This document shows, piece after piece, positions 6,668-16,079 of a stretch of 64,000 bases of DNA; the first letter of the stretch is position 1; each line of letters begins with the position of its first letter. The DNA lies in assembly GCF_900100605.1 (NCBI RefSeq), contig NZ_FNCN01000003.1, forward strand, positions 310,001-374,000. The letters run 5' to 3'. A program made the position numbers and the translations under genes. A model generated the notes under the pieces. The model saw nothing but the letters and a program-made list of their open reading frames with translations. It was not told where the DNA came from and ran no database searches. The DNA is from Sinosporangium album (lineage in GTDB: Bacteria; Actinomycetota; Actinomycetes; Streptosporangiales; Streptosporangiaceae).

Positions 6668-9196
6668 TCACTTGTCGCCCTCCTCGCTCAGTTCACTCTC
6701 CAGACGTGCTCGGTTCCACCCTCGTTGCAGCGAACTCAGCAGCAGCTTCGCCTCCTCGGGTGAACGCTCCACGGGCGCGGCGCCCTCGTCTCGCTCGGTC
6801 TCACGCTTTCCGAGCGGCTGGACCTCCCGGAGTTGCGGGGCGAGGTTGGCCTGCCTGACTCTGCGCGGCAGGCTCGCCCGCTCATCGGAGCGTACGTCAC
6901 GGGAGGGTTGCCGCGCGTCGCCGGGGCCGGGGCGCGCGTCGGAACGCTCGCCGGATCCGCCCGTACGGCCGGCCGCGGCGGAGGGGGTCGGTGCGAGGCG
7001 CGGCGGCGGGGGCACGGCGGCGGGCCGGGGCGGCCTGGCGGGCCTGGACGGGGGCTGCGCCGGCCGGGGGATCGCCGGGATGGGGCCGGTGGCGGCCCTG
7101 CCGCCTGACCCGACGCCCGACCCGCCGACCTGCCTGGCGGCGGGAGCAGCGGGGGCGGTAGGGGCGGCGGGGGCAGTGGGGGCAGTGGGGGCAGTGGGGG
7201 CGGGGTCGAGCATGCGCCTGCTCTCGATGGTCGCGGGCCCCGCGACCGCCGGCGCCTGCGGTTCGGCGGGCTCCTCCATCTCAGCGACGACGAGGTCGCG
7301 CGGGATGAGGACGATCGCCGTGGTTCCGCCGTACGGCGAGGTGCGCAGCGTCACCTGGACGCCGTGGCGGTTGGCCAGACGGCCGACGACGAACAGGCCG
7401 AGCCGGTCGCTCTCCGCCAGGTCGAACTCCGGTGGGTTCAGCAGCCGATCGTTGAGTTCGGCGAGCTTCTCCGGGCTGACGCCCAGACCTCGGTCCTCGA
7501 CCTCGATGACGAAGCCGTTGGCGGCCATCTCACCCCGGACGTGCACGGCGGTGTTGGGCGGTGAGAAGACGGTGGCGTTCTCCACCAGCTCGGCGACCAT
7601 GTGGATGACGTCGCCGACCACCGATCCCTGCAGGGAGTGGGAGGCCATCGGGAGTACGGTGACCCGCGTGTAGTCCTCCACCTCGGCGGCGGCGCCGCGC
7701 ATGACGTCCAGGAGCGGGACCGGCTTGCGCCATCCCCGGCCCGGCGTCGCGCCGGACAGGATGATCAGGCCTTCGGCGTGGCGCCGCATGCGGGTGGTGA
7801 GGTGGTCGAGCCGGAACAGCTCTTCCAGCGAGTCGGGCTCGGTGGTGTGCTCCTGCATGGCGGCGAGCTGGATGCGCTGGCGGTGCAGCAGGGTCTGGCT
7901 GCGCCGCGCGAGGTTGAGGAAGACCTGGCCGATGCCTTTGCGGAGCTGGGCCTGGCCGACGGCCGCGTCGACCGCGGTGTGCTGGACGGTGGAGAAGGCC
8001 CGGCTGAGGTCTTGGATCTCGGTGGTGTTGCCGTGCCCGGCGATGGGCGGCGCCGCTGCGGCGATGTCGATCTCCTCGCCTTTGCGGAGCTTTTCGACGA
8101 CCGTCGGAAGCCGGCTCTGGGCGAGTTCGATCGCCGCCTGGCGCAGGCGGAAGAGCTCGCGGGTGAGGCGGCTTCCGAGGCGCATCGAGATCAGGACCGA
8201 GGCGATCACGATGACCAGGCCGAGGCCGCCCCAGAGGTAGGCGTTGCGCAGGAGCGAGTCGGCGATCGGCTCGGCGCGCTTGGACAGGTCGGCGGCGGTC
8301 GCGTTCTGGGCGCTCTGCAGGGAGGCGCTGACCGAGTCGGAGACGCTCTGCCAGGTGTTCAGGCCGCCGGGTCGCAGGGGAGCGCCGCCGATGATCTGCT
8401 CTTCGAGCATGCGCAGCCGGTGGTACTCCGGCATCGTGATCACGTTGACGAACTGCTCGCGCAGCTCGGGGTCGAGCTCCGCCAGGGACTGGTCGATGGT
8501 GAAGCGGCGGTTGCCCACGATCTGTGTGAACAGCGTGCGCTCTTCACCGGTCATCTCGCCACCGCCGGTGAGGCCGCCGGCGGCGAGGCTCTGTTCGCGG
8601 CTCAGCAGTTCTTTGGCGAACGCGAGCGAAATGAGGACTCGGCCCTGCTGGTAGATAGGGATGTCGTCAACAAGCGCCAGACTCTCCAGCATCCGGGAAA
8701 TTGAGTCTGAAATGTCATTATATGCCTCATATGCCCGAAGTCGATCCGAAAGGCCGATATCGATCTCGGCGCGGATATCGGCCAGTCGTTCGAGGCGCAC
8801 CAGAACCTGGTCGACGTGCTTACGGGTCGCTTCCTTGGTCGCCTCCCGCGACGCGTTGGAAAGCGCGAGATTCCTGAAGTTCTTCCTGATCTCGTCCGTG
8901 CGGGCGCGTTGAGAGGTGAGGCCGATCCGGTCGGTGTCGCCCCGGGGCGGTGCGGTGCCGAGAGCGAGCCGCCTGGCGGAGAGCAGTCGTTCCCGCTGGA
9001 GTTCGATGACCAACTGGTCGGCGGGCTGGCGCAGAGTCGTCCACACCGTGGAGTGGTCGCGCAGGTCGAAGCTGGTGACGAAGGCGCCGCTGGCGATCAG
9101 AACCCAGAGGATGATCAAAGAGAGGAGAGGGACCAGCAGCAGGCCCACGATCTTGGACCGGATCGAACGGTCTCGTGCACGGCCAGGGGTACCCAT
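6668..9196 (-). CDS. Conservon-type sensor histidine kinase (CvnA-like) with nitrate/nitrite-sensing domain
   Basis: An 842-residue membrane kinase. One transmembrane helix is near residues 17-40 and a second near 315-337. They enclose an extracytoplasmic helical region with the RQPADQLVIELQRERLLSARRLALG start typical of NIT domains, which are proposed to sense nitrate/nitrite. A HAMP-like linker follows, then a kinase core with the N box MVAELVENATVFSPP (about 530-545) and G box VEDRGLGVSPEKL. The last 200 residues are a disordered Pro/Ala/Arg-rich tail with a TAPTAP repeat (DNA 7137-7205). It is the first gene of a reduced conservon with the DUF742 gene downstream. Confidence 0.9.
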   Translation of the reverse strand: MGTPGRARDRSIRSKIVGLLLVPLLSLIILWVLIASGAFVTSFDLRDHSTVWTTLRQPADQLVIELQRERLLSARRLALGTAPPRGDTDRIGLTSQRARTDEIRKNFRNLALSNASREATKEATRKHVDQVLVRLERLADIRAEIDIGLSDRLRAYEAYNDISDSISRMLESLALVDDIPIYQQGRVLISLAFAKELLSREQSLAAGGLTGGGEMTGEERTLFTQIVGNRRFTIDQSLAELDPELREQFVNVITMPEYHRLRMLEEQIIGGAPLRPGGLNTWQSVSDSVSASLQSAQNATAADLSKRAEPIADSLLRNAYLWGGLGLVIVIASVLISMRLGSRLTRELFRLRQAAIELAQSRLPTVVEKLRKGEEIDIAAAAPPIAGHGNTTEIQDLSRAFSTVQHTAVDAAVGQAQLRKGIGQVFLNLARRSQTLLHRQRIQLAAMQEHTTEPDSLEELFRLDHLTTRMRRHAEGLIILSGATPGRGWRKPVPLLDVMRGAAAEVEDYTRVTVLPMASHSLQGSVVGDVIHMVAELVENATVFSPPNTAVHVRGEMAANGFVIEVEDRGLGVSPEKLAELNDRLLNPPEFDLAESDRLGLFVVGRLANRHGVQVTLRTSPYGGTTAIVLIPRDLVVAEMEEPAEPQAPAVAGPATIESRRMLDPAPTAPTAPTAPAAPTAPAAPAARQVGGSGVGSGGRAATGPIPAIPRPAQPPSRPARPPRPAAVPPPPRLAPTPSAAAGRTGGSGERSDARPGPGDARQPSRDVRSDERASLPRRVRQANLAPQLREVQPLGKRETERDEGAAPVERSPEEAKLLLSSLQRGWNRARLESELSEEGDK
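7137..7205. repeat. GGGGGCAGT-type tandem repeat inside the sensor kinase gene
   Basis: Nine-base GGGGGCAGT and related units are repeated in tandem and encode the Pro-Thr-Ala/Pro-Ala-Ala tail of the kinase. Their multiple-of-three length keeps the frame open, so length variation would be tolerated. Confidence 0.6.
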
Positions 9197-9414
9197 GACA
9201 CTCGTCCCTCGTGTTCGGGGGGTGGTGGGGTTGGAGCTATTCGTGAACCCCGGGGGAGACAGGGGAAGAGGCTAGCAGTGCAACGAGCGGAATTGATCCC
9301 TACAGGCTGAGATATCGGGAAATATCGCATCCACTACTGTCTTCACTACTCTCCGCTGTGATCTTGCAGTAGCGTCGATCTTGATCAGTTATGGCAGGAA
9401 AGGACCCGCCGAAC

Positions 9415-11034
9415 ATGCGCCGGTCAGCACGCATCATCGCTCTCGCGGTCGCCGCGGTCACAGCGCTCGCCTTAACCGCCTGTTCCAACGGGACCGCGAG
9501 GGAGGCCGAACCGGTCGGCACGACCTCGGCGCAGTCGGCGAAAGAGTCCACGTTCGTGTACGTGACGAACCTTAGCGTGGTCACATCGTGGGACCCCGCG
9601 ATTTCGTACTCCAACGAGATCATCGCAATGCAGAACATCTACGAGGGTCTGACGATCTACAACCCCGTCACCAAGAAGGCGAGCCCGCGCCTGGCGACCG
9701 GGTGGACCTCCACCCCGGACAACAAGACCTGGACCTTCACCCTGCGAAACGGGGCGACGTTCCACACCGGCAGGCCGGTCGACTCCGCCGCCGTCAAGGC
9801 GTCCATCGAGCGCACAAGGAAACTCGCCCAAGGTGCGGCGTATATCTGGGACCCGGTCGACTCCATCGGAACGCCCGACCCCACCACCGTGATCTTCAAC
9901 CTCAAGTATCCCGTTCCGCTCGACCTGGTGGCCGCCTCCAGCTACGCGGCCTACATCTACGACACCGAGGCCGCCGGCGACGAGGACCTCGGCGAATGGT
10001 TCGAGAAAGGACACGACGCCGGCTCCGGGCCGTACACCATCGCGAGATGGCAGAAGGGCAAGCGGAGCGAGGTACGGCTGACCGCCTACGAGGGTTACTG
10101 GGGCGGCTGGGAAGGGCCGCACTACAAGAACGTCGAGTTCTGGGCGGTCAACGAGATGAAGGCGGCCTGGCAGCTCCTCCAGCGCGGCGAGGCCACCTAC
10201 GTCAGCCGGATGTCCCCGCAGCTCTACCGGAAGGCGTCCACGGCCGGCGGAATCCGCACTATGGAGGTTCCGTCCTTCCAGACCATGCTCATGCTCTTCA
10301 ACACCGCGAGCGGCCCCCTCCAGGACGTACGGCTCCGCAAGGCCGTCCAGAAGGCCCTCGACTACGACGGGGTGGTCGCCGCACTCAAGGGCGCGGGCTC
10401 CCAGACCAGCGGCATCGTGCCCACGGGCATGCTCGGCCACGCGCGGGACATGGTGCCGCGGCAGGACCTCGCGGCGGCGGAGGCCCTGCTCAGGGAGGCG
10501 GGGTACGGCCCCGGAGGCCGGGAACTGCGCCTCACCCTGACCTACGCCGCCGGAGACGACGACCAGCGGGTGCTGGTCTCCCGGCTGAACTCCGTGCTCG
10601 CCGCGCTGAACGTCACCGTCGACGCCCGCGCGATGCAGTGGGAGGCGCAGTGGGACCTCGGCAAGAGCAAGGACCCCCGCAAGCGCCAGGACATCTTCGT
10701 GATGTATTGGTGGCCTGACACGCCCGACGCCTACTCGTGGTTCGTCAACATCTTCCGTCACACCGATCCGATCTCGTTCAACTTCACCTACATGAAGAAC
10801 ACCGATCTCGACGCGCGGATCGAGAAGCTTCCCGGCCTGACCGCGACGAACCGGCGGGCGGCCGAGGAGGCGTATGAGGAGCTGCAGCGGGAACTGATCG
10901 ACGAGCGGGCCGTGGTGGCCGTCCCGTGGGTGGTGAACTACCAGCGCGCCTACCTCGGCGGAGTGCAGAACTACACGGACAACCCGGCCTACGGAAACGT
11001 CGTCTTCGTCCACGATCTGACACCGACCGGGTAG
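9415..11034 (+). CDS. Extracellular solute-binding protein family 5 (peptide/nickel type), lipoprotein
   Basis: A 539-residue lipoprotein with signal sequence and lipobox ALTAC. The mature part begins with the family-5 pattern VYVTNLSVVTSWDPAISYSNE and contains the usual YEGL, SPRLATGW and WTFTLRNGATFHTGRPVDS segments. It would deliver oligopeptides or similar cationic ligands to an ABC importer. No permease or ATPase gene is adjacent, so the transporter partner must be encoded elsewhere. I chose ATG 9415 because AGGAAAGGA lies at good distance before it; an ATG at 9391 precedes that site. The next gene, hrpA, follows closely on the same strand but is functionally unrelated. Confidence 0.88.
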   Translation: MRRSARIIALAVAAVTALALTACSNGTAREAEPVGTTSAQSAKESTFVYVTNLSVVTSWDPAISYSNEIIAMQNIYEGLTIYNPVTKKASPRLATGWTSTPDNKTWTFTLRNGATFHTGRPVDSAAVKASIERTRKLAQGAAYIWDPVDSIGTPDPTTVIFNLKYPVPLDLVAASSYAAYIYDTEAAGDEDLGEWFEKGHDAGSGPYTIARWQKGKRSEVRLTAYEGYWGGWEGPHYKNVEFWAVNEMKAAWQLLQRGEATYVSRMSPQLYRKASTAGGIRTMEVPSFQTMLMLFNTASGPLQDVRLRKAVQKALDYDGVVAALKGAGSQTSGIVPTGMLGHARDMVPRQDLAAAEALLREAGYGPGGRELRLTLTYAAGDDDQRVLVSRLNSVLAALNVTVDARAMQWEAQWDLGKSKDPRKRQDIFVMYWWPDTPDAYSWFVNIFRHTDPISFNFTYMKNTDLDARIEKLPGLTATNRRAAEEAYEELQRELIDERAVVAVPWVVNYQRAYLGGVQNYTDNPAYGNVVFVHDLTPTG

Positions 11035-11074
11035 CCTCCGGTGTGCCGTCCGGCCGCGCGTCAGGGGTAATCGG

Positions 11075-14000
11075 TTGGCGGAGACCCCACCCGTTCTGCC
11101 TATCCTGTCGGGTGGCCGTGCGGGAGGTGCGCGGCCGGGGGACCACGGCCATGGGAACATTTCCTTGAAATCTGCGCTCGACGATCTGCACGCCCGCCTG
11201 GCGGAGCTGACGACCCGCGACCGGGGCCGGCTCCGGCGCCGCCTCGACGGCCTGCGGCGGGTGAGGGACGACGCCTCACGGCACAGGATCCTCGCCGAGA
11301 TCGAGGCGGAGGTCGACAAGGCCGAGGCCCGCGTCCGGCTGCGGCGCGACTCCGTGCCGGAGTTGCGCTACCCCGAGGAGCTCCCGGTCAGTCAGCGCCG
11401 CGACGACCTGCTCGCGGCGATCCGCGACCACCAGGTGGTGATCGTCGCCGGCGAGACCGGCTCGGGCAAGACCACGCAGCTCCCCAAGATCTGCCTGGAG
11501 CTCGGGAGGGGCGTGCGCGGCCTCATCGGCCACACCCAGCCGCGCCGGATCGCCGCCCGCACCGTCGCCGAGCGCGTCGCCGAGGAGCTCGGCACCGAGC
11601 TCGGCCAGGCGGTCGGCTACAAGGTGCGGTTCACCGACCAGGTGGGCGAGGGCACCCTGGTCAAGCTGATGACCGACGGCATCCTGCTGGCCGAGCTGCA
11701 GAACGACCGCCTGCTGGAGCAGTACGACACCCTGATCGTGGACGAGGCCCACGAGCGCAGCCTCAACATCGACTTCATCCTCGGCTACCTCAAGCAGGTC
11801 CTGCCGAAGCGCCCCGACCTCAAGGTGATCATCACCTCGGCCACGATCGATCCCGAGCGCTTCTCGCGCCACTTCGGGGACGCCCCCATCGTCGAGGTGT
11901 CGGGGCGCACCTACCCGGTCGAGGTGCGCTACCGCCCGCTCGGCGAGGACGACGACCAGATCCAGGGCATCATCGCCGCGGTCGACGAGCTGAGCGCCGA
12001 AGGGCCGGGGGACGTCCTGGTCTTCCTCAGCGGTGAGCGGGAGATCCGCGACACGGCCGACGCGCTGGTCAAGCGCGACCTGCCCCGGACCGAGGTCCTC
12101 CCGCTCTACGCGCGCCTGGCCGCGGCCGAGCAGCACCGCGTCTTCGCGCCGCACAGCGGCCGGCGGATCGTGCTCGCCACCAACGTGGCGGAGACCTCGC
12201 TGACGGTCCCCGGCATCAAATACGTGATCGACCCGGGCTTCGCGAGGATCTCGCGCTACAGCCACCGCACCAAGGTGCAGCGGCTGCCCATCGAGGCCGT
12301 CTCACGCGCGTCGGCCGACCAGCGCAAGGGCCGCTGCGGACGCACCTCCGACGGCATCTGCGTGCGCCTCTACGAGGAGGAGGACTTCCTCGCCCGCCCC
12401 GAGTTCACCGATCCGGAGATCCTGCGCACCAACCTGGCCTCGGTCATCCTGCAGATGACCTCCATCGGCCTCGGCGACATCTCGGCGTTCCCGTTCGTGG
12501 AGCCCCCCGACCAGCGCCAGGTCAAGGACGGCGTCAATCTGCTGCAGGAACTCGGCGCCTTCGACTCCGCGCGGTCGTTGACCCCGCTCGGCCGAAGACT
12601 CGCGACGCTGCCCGTCGACCCGCGTCTCGCGCGCATGGTGCTTGAGGCCGACAAGAACGGCTGCGTGCGCGAGGTGATGGTCATCGCCGCGGCGCTGTCC
12701 ATCCAGGACCCCCGCGAGCGGCCCACCGACAAGCAGCAGCACGCGGACCAGATGCACGCCCGGTTCACCGACAAGGAGTCGGACTTCCAGACCTATCTCA
12801 ACCTCTGGGAATACCTCCGGGAGAAACAGCGCGAGCTGTCGTCGGGTCAGTTCCGTCGGCTCTGCAAGGCCGAGTTCCTCAACTATCTGCGCGTCCGCGA
12901 ATGGCAGGACATCTTCAGCCAGATCCGCCAGGTCGCCTCCACGCTCGGCGTCACGCTCAACAGCACCCCCGGCGAGCCGTACAAAGTGCATGTGTCCCTC
13001 CTCGCCGGACTGCTCTCCCACGTCGGCCTGAAAGACCCGGAGAAGCACGAATACCTCGGCGCGCGCGGGGCGAAGTTCGCGGTGTTCCCCGGCTCGGCGC
13101 TCTTCAAGAAGCAGCCGCGCTGGGTGATGTCCGCCGAGCTGGTCGAGACCTCCAGGCTCTGGGCGCGCGTCAACGCCAAGATCGAGCCCGACTGGATCGA
13201 GCCGCTCGCCGCCCACCTCGTCAAACGCGCCTACTCCGAACCGCACTGGGAGAAGCGGCAGGGCGCCGTCATGGCCCTGGAGCGGGTCACGCTGTACGGC
13301 GTGCCCATCGTCGTCGACCGCAAGGTCAACTACGGCCGCATCGACCCCGAGCTCTCCCGCGAGCTGTTCATCCGCCACGCCCTCGTCGAGGGCGACTGGG
13401 ACTCCCACCACCGCTTCCTCAAGGAGAACCGCAAACTCCTCGGCGAGGTCGAGGAGCTGGAGAACCGCGCCCGCCGCCGGGACATCCTCGTCGACGACGA
13501 GGCGCTGTTCGACTTCTACGATGCGCGGCTGCCCGCCGATGTGGTCTCCGCCCGCCACTTCGACGCCTGGTGGAAGAAGGCCCGGCACGGCGACCCCGAC
13601 CTGCTCACGTTCTCATCCGAGATGCTGATCAACGAGGGAGCGGACGTCAGCGCGCGGGACTACCCCGACGTCTGGCGGCAGAGCGGGCAGCGCATGCGGT
13701 TGACCTACCAGTTCGAGCCCGGGGCCGACGCCGACGGCGTGACCGTGCACGTGCCGCTCCAGGTGCTCAACCAGGTGAGCGCCGACGGGTTCGACTGGCA
13801 GATCCCCGGCCTCCGGGAGGACCTCGTCACCGCGCTGATCCGGTCCCTGCCCAAGCCGCTGCGCCGCAACTTCGTGCCCGCCCCCGACTACGCGCGGCGG
13901 GTGCTGAGCGCGGTCAGGGCCGGCGAGGAGCCGATGCTCGAGGCGGTCGAACGCGAACTGCTCAGGCTCACCGGCATCCGGGTGCCGCGCGACGCCTGGA

Positions 14001-15007
14001 ACCTCGACCAGGTGCCCGACCACCTGCGGGTGACCTACCGCGTCCTCGATGACGGGAAGCGCGCCATCGCCGAGGACAAGGACCTCGACGCCCTCAAGCG
14101 CTCGCTGGCGGGCCGAGTGCGCGAGACCCTGTCGGCGGCCGGGGGCGGCATCGAACGGCGCGGCCTGCGCGCCTGGGACTTCGACGAGCTGCCCACGCTG
14201 TTCGAACAGGGCCGCGTGAAGGCGTATCCCGCGCTGGCCGACGACGGTGACAGCGTCGCGATCCGCATGTTCGAGACCGAGGCCGAGCAGCGCCGCTCGA
14301 TGTGGGAGGGCACGCGGCGGCTGATCCTGCTCAACTCGCCCTCGCCGGTCAAGCATGTGCTGGGCGGCCTCGGCAACCAGGCCAAGCTGTCCCTGAGCCG
14401 GAGCCCGCACGCCGGGGCGGGCGCCCTGTTCGACGACTGCGTGGCCTGCGCCGCCGACAAGCTGGTCGCCGAGGCCGGCGGCCCCGCCTGGAACGCCGCG
14501 GGTTTCGCGGCGCTGCGCGACCACGTCCGGTCCCATCTGGTCGACACGACGACCGAGGTCGTGGCCAGGGTGGAGCGGTCGCTCGCTGTCTGGCACGGGA
14601 TCGGCGTACGGCTCGCCGGGCTCGGCGCGCCCCGGGTGGCCGACGCCGTCGCCGACGTACGCGATCAGCTTTCGCACCTCGTCTTCGACGGCTTCGTCAC
14701 GGAGACGGGCTACCGGCGCCTGCCGGACCTCCACCGCTACCTGCGGGCGGTCGAACGGCGGCTGGACAAGCTGCCCGACGACCCGTTCCGCGACGGGCAG
14801 TGGATGGCGACGGTGCACCGGGTCGAGGACGACTACCACGAGCTGCTCGAACGGCTCCCGCCCGCGCGCCGCGAGGCCGAGGACGTCGCCGAGGTGCGCT
14901 GGATGATCGAGGAACTGCGGGTGAGTTTCTTCGCGCAGGCCATCGGCACCCCGGCCCCCGTCTCCGAGAAGCGCATCCGCAAGGCCATGGACCGCTTCGC
15001 CCCGTAG
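11075..15007 (+). CDS. hrpA: ATP-dependent RNA helicase HrpA (DEAH box)
   Basis: A 1310-residue DEAH-box RNA helicase. Walker A is GETGSGKTTQ (about residue 126), the DEAH motif is at about residue 223 and SAT follows. Motif VI is the QRKGRCGRT segment. The long C-terminal half carries the HA2/OB region and the DUF3418 extension that separates HrpA from shorter DEAH helicases. E. coli HrpA has been linked to mRNA processing and rescue of stalled ribosomes. The start is uncertain: TTG 11075 has AGGGG seven bases upstream, while TTG 11165 begins right at the conserved LKSALDDLHARL helix and would remove 30 non-conserved residues. Confidence 0.93.
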   Translation: MAETPPVLPILSGGRAGGARPGDHGHGNISLKSALDDLHARLAELTTRDRGRLRRRLDGLRRVRDDASRHRILAEIEAEVDKAEARVRLRRDSVPELRYPEELPVSQRRDDLLAAIRDHQVVIVAGETGSGKTTQLPKICLELGRGVRGLIGHTQPRRIAARTVAERVAEELGTELGQAVGYKVRFTDQVGEGTLVKLMTDGILLAELQNDRLLEQYDTLIVDEAHERSLNIDFILGYLKQVLPKRPDLKVIITSATIDPERFSRHFGDAPIVEVSGRTYPVEVRYRPLGEDDDQIQGIIAAVDELSAEGPGDVLVFLSGEREIRDTADALVKRDLPRTEVLPLYARLAAAEQHRVFAPHSGRRIVLATNVAETSLTVPGIKYVIDPGFARISRYSHRTKVQRLPIEAVSRASADQRKGRCGRTSDGICVRLYEEEDFLARPEFTDPEILRTNLASVILQMTSIGLGDISAFPFVEPPDQRQVKDGVNLLQELGAFDSARSLTPLGRRLATLPVDPRLARMVLEADKNGCVREVMVIAAALSIQDPRERPTDKQQHADQMHARFTDKESDFQTYLNLWEYLREKQRELSSGQFRRLCKAEFLNYLRVREWQDIFSQIRQVASTLGVTLNSTPGEPYKVHVSLLAGLLSHVGLKDPEKHEYLGARGAKFAVFPGSALFKKQPRWVMSAELVETSRLWARVNAKIEPDWIEPLAAHLVKRAYSEPHWEKRQGAVMALERVTLYGVPIVVDRKVNYGRIDPELSRELFIRHALVEGDWDSHHRFLKENRKLLGEVEELENRARRRDILVDDEALFDFYDARLPADVVSARHFDAWWKKARHGDPDLLTFSSEMLINEGADVSARDYPDVWRQSGQRMRLTYQFEPGADADGVTVHVPLQVLNQVSADGFDWQIPGLREDLVTALIRSLPKPLRRNFVPAPDYARRVLSAVRAGEEPMLEAVERELLRLTGIRVPRDAWNLDQVPDHLRVTYRVLDDGKRAIAEDKDLDALKRSLAGRVRETLSAAGGGIERRGLRAWDFDELPTLFEQGRVKAYPALADDGDSVAIRMFETEAEQRRSMWEGTRRLILLNSPSPVKHVLGGLGNQAKLSLSRSPHAGAGALFDDCVACAADKLVAEAGGPAWNAAGFAALRDHVRSHLVDTTTEVVARVERSLAVWHGIGVRLAGLGAPRVADAVADVRDQLSHLVFDGFVTETGYRRLPDLHRYLRAVERRLDKLPDDPFRDGQWMATVHRVEDDYHELLERLPPARREAEDVAEVRWMIEELRVSFFAQAIGTPAPVSEKRIRKAMDRFAP

Positions 15008-15074
15008 AGCCCGGTGGAGATGATGTGGGGCTTCGGCCCGTAAAGTACGGGGACGCGGTGGAAGGAGAAGGCGC

Positions 15075-15737
15075 ATGGTCCGGGTAGTGGTCTTCGACGT
15101 CGGTGAGACGCTGATCGACGAGACGCGGATCTGGTCGCGGTGGTCGGACCGGCTCGGAGTGCCGAGGCTCACCATGCTGGGTGTGCTCGGGAGCATGGTC
15201 GCGGTGGACCGGTCGTACTCCGACGCCTTCGAGCTGGTGCGCCCGGGGCTCGACGTGGACGCCGAGCTCGCCGCCTGGGAGCGTGACGACCCGCACGGGC
15301 TGCGCGAGAACTTCGACGCCGACGACCTCTACCCGGACGTCCGGGGAGGCCTCGCCGCCCTGCGCGAGGCCGGCCACCAGGTGATCGTCGCCGGAAACCA
15401 GCCGCCTCAGGCCGAGGGCGCCCTCGCCGCGATGGACCTGCCGGTCGACTCGATCCACACGTCGGCGGGTTGGGGGGTGGAGAAGCCCAAGCCCGAGTTC
15501 TTCGACCGGGTGGTGGAGGTCGCCGGATGCGGGCCGGGCGAGATCCTCTACGTGGGCGACCGGCTCGACAACGACGTGGTGCCGGCCAAGCAGGCGGGCA
15601 TGCGCGCGGCGCTGCTCCGCCGGGGGCCGTGGGGCTATGTGCACGCGGCCCGGCCGGAGGCGGCGCAGGCCGATCTCGTGGTGGACGGCCTGTGGGAGCT
15701 CGCGGTGGCCCTGGGGGAGGGCCGCCTTCGCGCGTGA
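15075..15737 (+). CDS. HAD-superfamily protein with atypical catalytic motifs
   Basis: A 220-residue HAD fold. Motif I is FDVGETLID: the nucleophilic Asp is present but the second Asp two residues on is Gly. Motif II, usually a Ser/Thr after the third strand, reads IVAGNQ. The motif III lysine lies in the VEKPKPEFF segment and motif IV is the GDRLDND cluster, so Mg binding should be retained. A helical cap lies between motifs I and II. Loss of the general acid/base makes ordinary phosphatase turnover doubtful; a phosphatase with relaxed chemistry or a binding function is possible. The gene starts 67 bp after hrpA and may be read from the same promoter. Confidence 0.82.
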   Translation: MVRVVVFDVGETLIDETRIWSRWSDRLGVPRLTMLGVLGSMVAVDRSYSDAFELVRPGLDVDAELAAWERDDPHGLRENFDADDLYPDVRGGLAALREAGHQVIVAGNQPPQAEGALAAMDLPVDSIHTSAGWGVEKPKPEFFDRVVEVAGCGPGEILYVGDRLDNDVVPAKQAGMRAALLRRGPWGYVHAARPEAAQADLVVDGLWELAVALGEGRLRA

Positions 15738-16079
15738 ACCACGATCTCCCTGCGAATGGCGTGAAAGGCTGCGAAGCCGCGAAAGGCGGGGAGAGCACTA
15801 ATTGGAGCTCCATTTGTTTTACCAGTGGCGCTGTGCGACTCTGTGTGGCTCTGCGTGGCTCTGTGTGGCTCGGATTTTGGTTGCAGTGTTTAAAGGATAT
15901 TTAGCGGGATTTCACTGGATGTGGTTTTCCCGAGGGGGCGAAACGTTCCCCTAGGAGTGGGGCGAACGGTAGGCGCATCCCCCCGATCAGATGGTTTCCT
16001 GTCCTGGTCAGGTGCTCTGTCCGAGACTCGCGGGTAGGGCATCGTCCAGATGTCCAGGCGTCCATTTGGGGGGACCGCT
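15738..16079. other. Intergenic region with three CTCTGTGTGG units
   Basis: No gene is seen. Three tandem ten-base units (CTCTGTGTGG, CTCTGCGTGG, CTCTGTGTGG) occupy 15839-15868. The remainder presumably contains the P450 promoter. Confidence 0.5.

Noticed and set aside
11276-15196. Long antisense frames opposite hrpA
   Set aside because: Shadow frames with repetitive Val/Asp/Gly-rich translation, no domain.
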